IMG/VR virus record: IMGVR_UViG_3300031857_001049
Location: 1 to 28,265 of that record
DNA: 28,265 nt
Source of the DNA: a virus
Reading direction: 5' to 3' (one strand)
Position numbers and translations under genes: made by a program. Every line of letters starts with the position of its first letter. Position 1 is the first letter of the stretch. Below the pieces are notes generated by a model. The model saw nothing but the letters and a program-made list of their open reading frames with translations. It made no database searches and had not been told where the DNA came from. Positions 22,058 to 27,862 of the stretch are shown here, piece by piece.

Positions 22058-22423
22058 TCAAATAAATTGATTGTTGGTAATTTCGTTTTCTGGCTTTGGT
22101 CTGCCAAGCAATCTTTTAGCTTGTGCGTTCATCACCGCATACTCTGATTTTGTAAATATACCCTTTGCATTCCTGATGTCAAACGGGTTTAGCAAACATC
22201 TAGGCTCTTCTTTTGGCTTGCTATCAATCATGTGATCAGCAAGGGTGTATTTGAGTATCCAAGAACGACCCATCTTGATCTTTTCAGCCGTAAGCTCTTT
22301 CTTGCGAATCATTTTCTTGCAAGCAGCAACAATGGAAGCCCTTGGGATGCCTGTCATGTTTTCCATGTCATAGGATGTCAACGATCCATCTTGCAGACAT
22401 TTAATGATGGACTCTTGGGTCAT
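22058..22423 (-). CDS. Winged-helix DNA-binding protein
   Basis: A protein of 121 residues. Residues about 16-50 (TSYDMENMTGIPRASIVAAC then KKMIRKKELTAEKI) form an HTH with a basic recognition helix and a beta wing, followed by WILKYTL. The C-terminus has AVMNAQAKRLLGRPKPENEI. It is a likely transcription or replication regulator acting beside the DUF1376 gene. The ATG at 22423 overlaps the stop of the 59-residue gene (ATGA). Confidence 0.78.
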   Translation of the reverse strand: MTQESIIKCLQDGSLTSYDMENMTGIPRASIVAACKKMIRKKELTAEKIKMGRSWILKYTLADHMIDSKPKEEPRCLLNPFDIRNAKGIFTKSEYAVMNAQAKRLLGRPKPENEITNNQFI

Positions 22424-22599
22424 TTGTAAAGGTTCTCCAGGTTAATTTTTCGGTTTAGATGGAGTTCTAGCGTTCTGCCAAGCAAAGCAGTAATAGAAGC
22501 ATCTAAGTCCTCTGGTTCGGTTGTATAAGCATCTGCCATTGTTTGAGAGTACCCAAGCAAGGCTTCAGCGCATCTTTGTTCAAGTATTTCAACGTGCAT
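22420..22599 (-). CDS. 59-residue unknown protein, first gene of minus-strand DNA block
   Basis: MHVEILEQRCAEALLGYSQT, then MADAYTTEPEDLDASITALL and GRTLELHLNRKINLENLYK. It is helical and acidic. It ends in ATGA overlap with the winged-helix gene, which argues that it is real. No Shine-Dalgarno is visible (the leader is pyrimidine-rich, CTTCCTTCTTCTT), so it may be read from a leaderless or weak site. Family unknown. Confidence 0.68.
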   Translation of the reverse strand: MHVEILEQRCAEALLGYSQTMADAYTTEPEDLDASITALLGRTLELHLNRKINLENLYK

Positions 22600-22767
22600 A
22601 AGAAGAAGGAAGTAGGTAGAAGGGCTATTAGTTAATAGGACAAGTCTTTTCAGATTAGCATAGAAAAAAGTGCTGTCTATTAGGGTTTATCCTAGTATAA
22701 AAAGATAAAAAGGTGTGGCACATTATCGGTGTGGGCAAATAGTAACCCACGTTTAACAGGAGTGAAT
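22600..22767. promoter_or_regulatory. Divergent promoter region with two palindromes
   Basis: A 168-bp gap between divergent genes. It contains CTATTA-GT-TAATAG (22625-22638, perfect), TTAGGGTTTATCCTAG (22680-22695), a plus-strand -10-like TATAAA (22696-22701) directly after it, and a leader hairpin GTGGG/CCCAC (22731-22735 with 22746-22750). The -35 for the plus promoter is weak (CTGTCT), suggesting activator or phage-specific control. Confidence 0.55.
22680..22695. promoter_or_regulatory. Operator-like palindrome in the promoter spacer
   Basis: TTAGGGTTTATCCTAG has inverted TAGG / CCTA arms and the same GTTTA core as elements in the 16-17 kb control regions. It abuts the TATAAA hexamer at 22696, so a protein bound here would block or position RNA polymerase on the plus-strand operon. 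Confidence 0.45.
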
Positions 22768-22968
22768 ATGCCGATTCTTAATGGAAAAAAGGTCATAGAC
22801 CTAGAGGTAGATGGAGTAGACAGCAGAGATTATCCAGACTTCTCTGATGCCTACTTCTCAAGTGGATGTTACGAAGATGGAACACCATTGACAGACGATG
22901 AGTTAAACAAGCTCACCGATCTCGCAGGTGATGTTCTCTGGGAAATGGCTTTCGATAGGCTCACATGA
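22768..22968 (+). CDS. Small acidic protein, first gene of recombination operon
   Basis: A protein of 66 residues. The ATG at 22768 follows a clear AGGAGTG Shine-Dalgarno; a longer frame from 22729 has none. The sequence PILNGKKVIDLEVDGVDSRD, then YPDFSDAYFSSGCYEDGTPL and TDDELNKLTDLAGDVLWEMA resembles small phage proteins with 'veGvd..DypdF.DAy...a.y.dG..Lt.deLd.L'. Unknown function; this pattern is common near annealing proteins. The next gene overlaps by 4 nt. Confidence 0.8.
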   Translation: MPILNGKKVIDLEVDGVDSRDYPDFSDAYFSSGCYEDGTPLTDDELNKLTDLAGDVLWEMAFDRLT

Positions 22969-23150
22969 AAACACTATTTCAGACCTATTTGGAAGAGTTC
23001 TCCGACATCCAATACTGTCCTTATTGCCTGACAATCAAGGGAAACAGAATAGTTTGCTGCCAAGAAGCAGACTTTATCGAGTTCAAGGATTTAGACCTTG
23101 ACCAACAAAAGCAAATAATTGAAAACGAATTAGATACTTATTGTATTTAA
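22965..23150 (+). CDS. Small Cys-containing protein, unknown
   Basis: A protein of 61 residues: KTLFQTYLEEFSDIQYCPYC, then LTIKGNRIVCCQEADFIEFK. A C-x2-C pair and a CC pair suggest a small zinc-binding knuckle. An acidic helical tail follows. The ATG overlaps the previous TGA by 4 nt. No named family. It may be an accessory to the annealing protein that follows 22 nt later. Confidence 0.75.
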   Translation: MKTLFQTYLEEFSDIQYCPYCLTIKGNRIVCCQEADFIEFKDLDLDQQKQIIENELDTYCI

Positions 23151-23172
23151 TTGAATACTTAAAGGAGTTAAT

Positions 23173-23781
23173 ATGTCAATAGAAGCGTTACTTAAAAAAG
23201 ATGTTAATTCTCATACAGAGAAGAAAAACAACCTGACCTACCTGTCATGGGCTTGGGCATGGGCAGAGGCTCTTAAAGCCGATCCTACTGCTTCCTATAA
23301 GGTAGAGATGTTTGGTGACAAGTGTTTCATGGATATCAATGGTACGGCAATGGTGTTTGTTACTGCCACCATGTTTGGCAAACCAATGACCTGTCAGCTT
23401 CCTGTGATGGACTACAGAAACAAAGCCATCCCCAATCCTGATGCTTTTGCTGTCAATACCGCCATCATGCGCTGTATGACCAAGACTCTAAGTCTGCATG
23501 GCTTGGGACTGTATATTTACGCTGGTGAAGACCTTCCAGAAGAGGGTAAATCAGTGGTTATCACACCTACTCAGGGCGCAACAGACAATATCCCTATGGA
23601 GGAACTAAGGTATCTTGAAGAAGTGGCAATAGATTTGATTGCCATGTGTGAGCAAGGTGATCCCAAGGCGGCTTGGGTTAAGTTGGAGGGAGAGAACCTA
23701 GACGATCAACAAAAGATTGCCCTGTGGACACTCCTTCCCAGTAAAGTAAGAAGTGCGTTAAAGAAAGCAAAGGAAATGTAA
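23173..23781 (+). CDS. Single-strand annealing protein, DUF1071 / Sak3-type
   Basis: A protein of 202 residues. NLTYLSWAWAWAEALKADPT, then MFVTATMFGK-like strands (VFVTATMFGKPMTCQLPVMD), and AFAVNTAIMRCMTKTLSLHG with GLGLYIYAGEDLP match the DUF1071 family, assigned to Sak3-type single-strand annealing proteins. It would pair with the SSB-like protein next door and the VRR-NUC and HNH nucleases to drive phage recombination and replication restart. An AAGGAG Shine-Dalgarno supports the ATG. The frame is complete. Confidence 0.88.
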   Translation: MSIEALLKKDVNSHTEKKNNLTYLSWAWAWAEALKADPTASYKVEMFGDKCFMDINGTAMVFVTATMFGKPMTCQLPVMDYRNKAIPNPDAFAVNTAIMRCMTKTLSLHGLGLYIYAGEDLPEEGKSVVITPTQGATDNIPMEELRYLEEVAIDLIAMCEQGDPKAAWVKLEGENLDDQQKIALWTLLPSKVRSALKKAKEM

Positions 23782-24017
23782 TGGAAAAGAAAGATAACTC
23801 TGGCGTTTTGTTCAAAAACGATAAGAAAGAAACAGGAAACCATCCCGATTATAAAGGGAACATAACCGTAAATGGTCAGGATTACTGGCTATCTGCTTGG
23901 ATAAAAGAAGGTAAGTCAGGCAAGTTCATGGGTTTGGCAGTATCTCCTAAAGAAGATTATCAGCCTAAACAAGCCCCTAAGAAGGCTAGTTTTGATGATG
24001 AAGACCTGCCTTTTTAA
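23781..24017 (+). CDS. Small SSB-like protein with acidic tip
   Basis: A protein of 78 residues. The centre GNITVNGQDYWLSAWIKEGK and KFMGLAVSPK suggests a small OB-like beta barrel. The last residues DDEDLPF match the acidic C-terminal tip of bacterial SSB (D-D-x-I/L-P-F) that binds recombination and replication partners. It starts on the last base of the annealing-gene stop (TAATG). I infer a single-strand DNA-binding role partnered with the Sak3-type protein. The OB fold cannot be proven from the sequence alone. Confidence 0.78.
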   Translation: MEKKDNSGVLFKNDKKETGNHPDYKGNITVNGQDYWLSAWIKEGKSGKFMGLAVSPKEDYQPKQAPKKASFDDEDLPF

Positions 24018-24027
24018 GTAAGTTTAC

Positions 24028-24099
24028 GAGGCGAAAGCGGATGCTGTGCCAGTTGCGATCAAAAGCCTCTGATTACGCACAGACGCAGCGAGTAGCCTC
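24028..24099 (+). ncRNA. Candidate structured RNA between SSB-like and winged-helix genes
   Basis: A 100-nt gap (24018-24117) without a start-bearing frame. GAGGC (24028-24032) can pair with GCCTC at 24095-24099 or at 24065-24069. CTGTGC (24044-24049) can pair with GCACAG (24077-24082). The first choice gives nested stems, the second an H-type pseudoknot. A GC-GAAA-GC mini-hairpin (24031-24038) is present. It is more GC-rich than the flanking genes. Confidence 0.4.
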
Positions 24100-24117
24100 A
24101 CCTAATAGGAGTCAATA

Positions 24118-24432
24118 ATGGATATTAAAAGTGCTTTCGACAGAATTTTTCAGATGCCTGAGTTTCCTAGAGTCAGGAAAACAGACCCCGAAACGTCATT
24201 TCAGGCAGCAGAATCAATCAAACCAGTATCAGAGCGACATTTTCAGGTCATTCTGGAGTGTTTACAGGCTCATGGTGCGCTTGGAAAAGATGGGATAGCC
24301 TCTTTGACCAACTTAGATGGAAATCAGGTTGCAAGGCGTTTAAACGAGATGCAGAAAATAGGTCTTATCCATCTTACTGGTAAAACAGTTAAGTCCAACT
24401 CAGGCAGAAGCGAAAGAGAATGGTCAGCATGA
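24118..24432 (+). CDS. Winged-helix DNA-binding protein
   Basis: A protein of 104 residues. RKTDPETSFQAAESIKPVSE is followed by a winged-helix unit: VILECLQAHGALGKDGIASL, then TNLDGNQVARRLNEMQKIGL, ending IHLTGKTVKSNSGRSEREWS. This layout (t.p.TS..Aa..i....... and a wHTH) is common in small phage proteins near replication genes. It may regulate the operon or bind DNA at the replication site. An AGGAGTC Shine-Dalgarno follows the structured gap. The next gene overlaps by 4 nt. Confidence 0.83.
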   Translation: MDIKSAFDRIFQMPEFPRVRKTDPETSFQAAESIKPVSERHFQVILECLQAHGALGKDGIASLTNLDGNQVARRLNEMQKIGLIHLTGKTVKSNSGRSEREWSA

Positions 24433-24608
24433 CACTTCCTCCACATTCAAAGATCAGTTATCCATCTGTTCCGACCAAGGATTTCAAGTGGGAGTCAGGG
24501 TCTGATGTCCAGGCACTATGGAGAAAACATGGATGGACTCCACCTTCAGAACACATGACACCACCTCCTCCAGAAAAGAAAGAAGTTCCTTTAAGGAGGG
24601 TGAGATGA
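24429..24608 (+). CDS. Small proline-rich protein, unknown
   Basis: A protein of 59 residues starting at the ATG at 24429, which overlaps the previous TGA (ATGA). Features: LPPHSKISYPSVPTKDFKWE, then GSDVQALWRKHGWTPPSEHM and a PPPPEKKEV run. It carries a W.k.GWtPP pattern found in short phage proteins of unknown role. Its last codons contain the strong AAGGAGG Shine-Dalgarno for the next gene. Confidence 0.7.
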   Translation: MTLPPHSKISYPSVPTKDFKWESGSDVQALWRKHGWTPPSEHMTPPPPEKKEVPLRRVR

Positions 24609-24763
24609 ACTTGTTAAACCAAATAGGTTGCAAGCCAAAAGAGCCTGATGCCAAGTGTTTTAACTGTAAGAGAAGAGTATTCTCTACATTGCAAGTCAGG
24701 ACTAAGAACTCAAAAGACAAGGCTTGTATTTACATCCCAATATCTTTACAGGAGAAGGTATGA
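24605..24763 (+). CDS. Small Cys/Lys-rich protein, possible zinc knuckle
   Basis: A protein of 52 residues from the ATG at 24605 (ATGA overlap). NLLNQIGCKPKEPDAKCFNC, then KRRVFSTLQVRTKNSKDKAC. Cys 9, 18, 21 and 44 could bind zinc. Lysine-rich. The strong AAGGAGG Shine-Dalgarno just upstream confirms the start; the longer frame from 24518 overlaps the previous gene. Function unknown. Confidence 0.68.
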   Translation: MNLLNQIGCKPKEPDAKCFNCKRRVFSTLQVRTKNSKDKACIYIPISLQEKV

Positions 24764-24954
24764 GCGAATATGGATTTTTTGAATCACCAAAAGGGCAAAC
24801 TTACAAATTTGTAGAGCCTCCAAAGCCAGTTGGGTATTGGGATTTATACGCTCAAGCTCCTCAAAGAACATCAATTGCGATGTATCACAAACCAACTGAC
24901 GAGCAGATCAAAAACACCGAGCAATTGCTTGGATGGAAATGGAGAGATGCATGA
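24760..24954 (+). CDS. Small unknown protein
   Basis: A protein of 64 residues from the ATG at 24760 (overlap ATGA, behind GGAGAAGGT). SEYGFFESPKGQTYKFVEPP, then KPVGYWDLYAQAPQRTSIAM and a helix DEQIKNTEQLLGWKW. No family recognised. It is one of a chain of 4-nt-overlapped genes after the winged-helix protein. Confidence 0.68.
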   Translation: MSEYGFFESPKGQTYKFVEPPKPVGYWDLYAQAPQRTSIAMYHKPTDEQIKNTEQLLGWKWRDA

Positions 24955-25190
24955 CTGACTGGACAAAAGAGGAAGATGAAGCCTTTAACATGGTTGAAAA
25001 GCAAAGTAACCTTGGTAAACAAATCCTGAGAGACATGGATGGACAACCATACTACTTTGATATTTACGTTTCTCCATCACAAAGAAACGTAGTCTTAGAA
25101 GAAGTGGCTCTTGAGTTTGACAAGATGCCATTTGGCGACACATCACAGAGTTTTGCTCAATTTGTAAGAAACATGAAAGGAAAATTATGA
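24951..25190 (+). CDS. Small unknown protein before MazG-like gene
   Basis: A protein of 79 residues from the ATG at 24951 (ATGA overlap). TDWTKEEDEAFNMVEKQSNL, then GKQILRDMDGQPYYFDIYVS and a C-terminal helix SFAQFVRNMKGKL. A mixed helical/beta pattern. Function unknown. The longer frame from 24933 has no ribosome site. It is coupled by ATGA overlap to the MazG-like gene. Confidence 0.7.
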   Translation: MTDWTKEEDEAFNMVEKQSNLGKQILRDMDGQPYYFDIYVSPSQRNVVLEEVALEFDKMPFGDTSQSFAQFVRNMKGKL

Positions 25191-25495
25191 GTTACGCAGC
25201 AATAGAAGTTAAGATAATTCAGTGGGCAGAGGCTCGCAAAATTATCCCTAACAGCACACCAGAAGTTCAGCTTCTAAAAGCAATGTCAGAGATGGGAGAA
25301 CTAGCAGATGCAACCATTAAAAATGACCAAGAAGCTATTGTGGATTCTGTTGGTGATGTCATGGTCTGCCTTATCAATTATTGCGCTCTGCAAGACATCA
25401 ATTTGGTAAACTGTATGGAAGTAGCATACGATCAGATTAAGAATCGTAAGGGCATTCTATTGCCCAATGGAGTCTTCAAAAAGGACGGTAATTAG
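25187..25495 (+). CDS. MazG-like nucleotide pyrophosphohydrolase
   Basis: A protein of 102 residues, all helical. LLKAMSEMGELADATIKNDQ (Glu 35, Glu 38, Asp 41) followed by EAIVDSVGDVMVCLINYCAL (Asp 53, Asp 57) and YDQIKNRKG gives the four-helix MazG-like pattern ('E..GEl.d......DsiGD.mv.li'). Such enzymes hydrolyse (d)NTPs or ppGpp-like nucleotides to monophosphates. In phages they may clear aberrant nucleotides or delay host starvation responses. Ser 54 replaces the second Glu of the classical E-x2-D pair, as I recall in other phage versions. The ATG overlaps the previous TGA. Confidence 0.85.
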   Translation: MSYAAIEVKIIQWAEARKIIPNSTPEVQLLKAMSEMGELADATIKNDQEAIVDSVGDVMVCLINYCALQDINLVNCMEVAYDQIKNRKGILLPNGVFKKDGN

Positions 25496-25562
25496 TTCTT
25501 TTTACCGACACAATCGTAATTTAGTATTTCATTGCAACAATTGGTTGCTCAAGGAGAACACT

Positions 25563-25766
25563 ATGAAATTTGAAATGGAATTCGGCTGGACAGGTCATGA
25601 GAAAATTACAGTTGAAACCTTTGACTTCGATAAGATTAAAATCATTCAAGATTTTATTCAAGAACAAGAAGCAAACGGCTGGTGTGATGATGAATATGAA
25701 GACTCTGACGACTTTGAAGATGAAGATACAGAAGAAGAACTTGAAGGTTCAGAAGCGCACAAGTAA
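25563..25766 (+). CDS. Highly acidic small protein, possible DNA mimic
   Basis: A protein of 67 residues. KFEMEFGWTGHEKITVETFD leads to a helix, and then a dense Asp/Glu tail (CDDEYEDSDDFEDEDTEEEL). About 25 acidic against about 6 basic residues give a net charge near -20. DNA-mimic anti-restriction or anti-defence proteins of phages are small and acidic, but here the acid is in a flexible tail, so a general acidic tail is also possible. AAGGAG Shine-Dalgarno before the ATG at 25563. It ends the plus-strand operon. Confidence 0.72.
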   Translation: MKFEMEFGWTGHEKITVETFDFDKIKIIQDFIQEQEANGWCDDEYEDSDDFEDEDTEEELEGSEAHK

Positions 25767-25782
25767 ATGAAACCTATGGGTT

Positions 25783-25926
25783 TTACTTGGCTAACAGGTA
25801 CAAACCCACATTACTAAAAGCATAACCCGCATAGACCATTGCCATGTGTGGGTTATCTTTCCATAGCTGCTCACCAGCAATGTAGGCATAGATAGCCCCT
25901 GTGAGGATGATTAGCCAAGCACTCAA
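25783..25926 (-). CDS. 47-residue two-helix membrane protein, candidate holin
   Basis: Read from a TTG start at 25926, which overlaps the phosphoesterase TGA (TTGA). Sequence: SAWLIILTGAIYAYIAGEQL, then WKDNPHMAMVYAGYAFSNVG and LYLLAK. Two hydrophobic helices are joined by a short polar loop. The pattern 'liLtGliYayia.eq...n..ma.vy.GYafsniGl' resembles small membrane proteins in environmental phages. Its place downstream of the lysis genes suggests a holin or antiholin, but this is not proven. Confidence 0.62.
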   Translation of the reverse strand: MSAWLIILTGAIYAYIAGEQLWKDNPHMAMVYAGYAFSNVGLYLLAK

Positions 25927-26912
25927 AATGCACCTACATCAATTACTTCACCACGAAACTCTATCAGGTCTTCGTCAAACTTGTGTACGAGTTCAGGCCA
26001 CAATAACTTCCCATTAAAGAAGTTCAGTACTGCAAAACCTGATCTATGGTTACTAGGGTTTAGTTCAGCATAAGTAAACTGTGGGCCATCAGTCTCAGCA
26101 AGTGTCCCTGTATCTACCCCAAATCTGTTCCCGTTATAGTCAGTAAATGGGGTCACTTTTAAACTATGAAGATGCCCCGTTACCACCGAAATGCCCGCTT
26201 GGACTGTATTATTGTGAGTAGCATGGACTCCACCTTTGTATCGGTGCTTGATGATTACTTGTGGGGTAGGCCATACTGCCCAACAGAAATCCCACTCGGT
26301 GATATGGTCTGTCAGCTTAAAGCCCTGTACATCTTTAAATTGTGGTGCGTGTTGAGCCAATCTGTTGGCAAACCTTACATCGTGATTCCCAAATGTAAAC
26401 ACTAGCTTTACATTGTGCCTTGCTGCTTTAGCTACTTCCTCAATCTCGCCAAGCATAGCCTGGCAAGCCTTCAACTCTTGGATAACAGAAGTCTGTGGTT
26501 GATCAGTAACATCGTGCCTTGATATAGACGCACCATCGAAAGCATCACCATTACATATCACTGCCTTTGGTTTGAACTCTTGGATGGCCCATAGAAGCCC
26601 TTTAAACGCTGTTGTACGCTGTGCAGGTATGAAGTGAGCATCTGAGAACACAATAACAGTCCCATCCAATATGCCAAGCTCTATTTGTTTTAAAGGAGAA
26701 AAGGATTTAGCTCTTTTCTTATCGTAAAGAACACCTCTTGAGTCTATAGCTGTCAAAGCACCCACACGATTTTCCATGCGTCTTCTGCGGTAATTTACAG
26801 CCCGTTCAGTGAGACATAAGAGCTTTGCTATTTTGGCGACAGATTGATACTTGTCCCAAAGGGCTATAAATTCCTCATCTGAACAAGTTGTTAGCCCATT
26901 ACTTGATACCAT
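25923..26912 (-). CDS. Metallophosphoesterase with N-terminal HTH
   Basis: A protein of 329 residues. Residues about 18-45 (WDKYQSVAKIAKLLCLTERA) look like a helix-turn-helix. From residue 85, calcineurin-like phosphoesterase motifs follow: FSDAHF (Asp 91, His 93), CNGDAFD (Asp 123), TFGNHDVR (Asn 176, His 177), GVHATH (His 230), and GHLHS (246-250). All metal-binding residues are present. It should be a nuclease or phosphatase, perhaps with DNA targeting by its HTH. It overlaps the HExxH gene by 14 nt. Confidence 0.88.
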   Translation of the reverse strand: MVSSNGLTTCSDEEFIALWDKYQSVAKIAKLLCLTERAVNYRRRRMENRVGALTAIDSRGVLYDKKRAKSFSPLKQIELGILDGTVIVFSDAHFIPAQRTTAFKGLLWAIQEFKPKAVICNGDAFDGASISRHDVTDQPQTSVIQELKACQAMLGEIEEVAKAARHNVKLVFTFGNHDVRFANRLAQHAPQFKDVQGFKLTDHITEWDFCWAVWPTPQVIIKHRYKGGVHATHNNTVQAGISVVTGHLHSLKVTPFTDYNGNRFGVDTGTLAETDGPQFTYAELNPSNHRSGFAVLNFFNGKLLWPELVHKFDEDLIEFRGEVIDVGAF

Positions 26913-27273
26913 GAGAATCCTTAGACAGTAACTTTTCTAGAAGATTGATGACTCTATGCTCTTGCATCTCCACTTCATCTTGTGATGACTTAGGGTCTTG
27001 TGCAACAGTCATTAAATCGTGCAGGAATACATGAAGTAACTCATGTAAAGCAGTCTTATCTAGTGACTCAGGCGTGATCTTTTCAGCACCAAAATCACCT
27101 AATCTGTAAGTCGCCAATCTAGCAGAGGCATTGAACTCAACAGAAGCCATTGCTGCTTTTGCTGGTTTACTGCCTTTTTCTATTCTCCAATCACCCAAAC
27201 TCAACATTTGTTGCCACTTTTTAACACTTTGTGCAAACAGCTCGGCATCTTGTTGATTGGGTATGTTAGGCAT
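26899..27273 (-). CDS. HExxH metallopeptidase-like protein
   Basis: A protein of 124 residues. KTALHELLHVFLHDLMTVAQ holds the zinc motif H77-E78-x-x-H81, with His 85 close by, and EMQEHRVINLLEKL supplies a possible third ligand Glu. The size and motif are those of small phage HExxH metallopeptidase-like proteins (SprT-like in outline). The substrate is unknown. Lying between endolysin and phosphoesterase with overlaps of 8 and 14 nt, it belongs to the late operon. Confidence 0.78.
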   Translation of the reverse strand: MPNIPNQQDAELFAQSVKKWQQMLSLGDWRIEKGSKPAKAAMASVEFNASARLATYRLGDFGAEKITPESLDKTALHELLHVFLHDLMTVAQDPKSSQDEVEMQEHRVINLLEKLLSKDSHGIK

Positions 27274-27862
27274 TTAGAACATCCAGAGCATGATTGATAT
27301 GACGAATCCTGTCGTCTAATCCTATCGTGCCTCCGTTAATCTTTTTTGTCATAAGGACATAATTCTTGGAATCGGCAAGTGGATTGAGCTTATGGGTGTC
27401 CCAGAACCATCCCGCAGTGAGTGCGGCATACATTGGAGTTGCTACAAGATCAGGATTCATCACAAAATCCACCCCTAAAGCCTGACCAGCATGGTAATAA
27501 TTGGCGTGTCCTGTCAATTGAATACACCCACGACCTCTAAACCGATAGCCATCACCAGAAGCCTCATCCCTGTTTCCCATTCGACTAGAGTAAACAGTAT
27601 TGGCAATCAACTTAGGATTGCGAGCGCACATCTGTGCCTTAGTAGCATCAAACCTTCTAGGCCATAACTTCTGTAAAGCCTCTGCACGATAGTTCAGGTT
27701 TTCTTCAAGTATTTTGAAGTTCCCACATTCATGCCCACATTGACCAATGAAAGCCGCTTTTCTAAGGGGATTCATAATGTCAAAACGCTCAAAAGTGGCA
27801 TTTAAACCATCTAACCACTCAGGGCCGATATGAAGCTGTTTAAGTTGTTCACTTGTTACCAT
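27266..27862 (-). CDS. GH19-type endolysin (chitinase-like lysozyme)
   Basis: A protein of 198 residues. AAFIGQCGHECGNFKILEEN carries the GHE catalytic Glu (E45) and a second Glu pair (E53/E54). YRAEALQKLWPRRF and then GYRFRGRGCIQLTGHANYYH are hallmarks of glycoside hydrolase family 19 endolysins, followed by WFWDTHKLNPLAD and KKINGGTIGLDDRI. It lacks an obvious signal or SAR helix, so it should need a holin to reach the cell wall. The size is typical for a single-domain phage GH19 lysin. It overlaps the Rz gene by 14 nt. Confidence 0.93.
   Translation of the reverse strand: MVTSEQLKQLHIGPEWLDGLNATFERFDIMNPLRKAAFIGQCGHECGNFKILEENLNYRAEALQKLWPRRFDATKAQMCARNPKLIANTVYSSRMGNRDEASGDGYRFRGRGCIQLTGHANYYHAGQALGVDFVMNPDLVATPMYAALTAGWFWDTHKLNPLADSKNYVLMTKKINGGTIGLDDRIRHINHALDVLNA

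Noticed and set aside
16569-22423. Possible lysogeny module (small regulator, winged-helix proteins, LexA-like box)
   Set aside because: No integrase, excisionase, attachment site or clear repressor/Cro pair is visible in this window, so temperate lifestyle cannot be claimed.
25534-25548. GCAAC-AATTG-GTTGC hairpin before the acidic protein gene
   Set aside because: The stem is only 5 bp, lacks a U-run and leaves the Shine-Dalgarno free, so it gives no clear regulatory reading.
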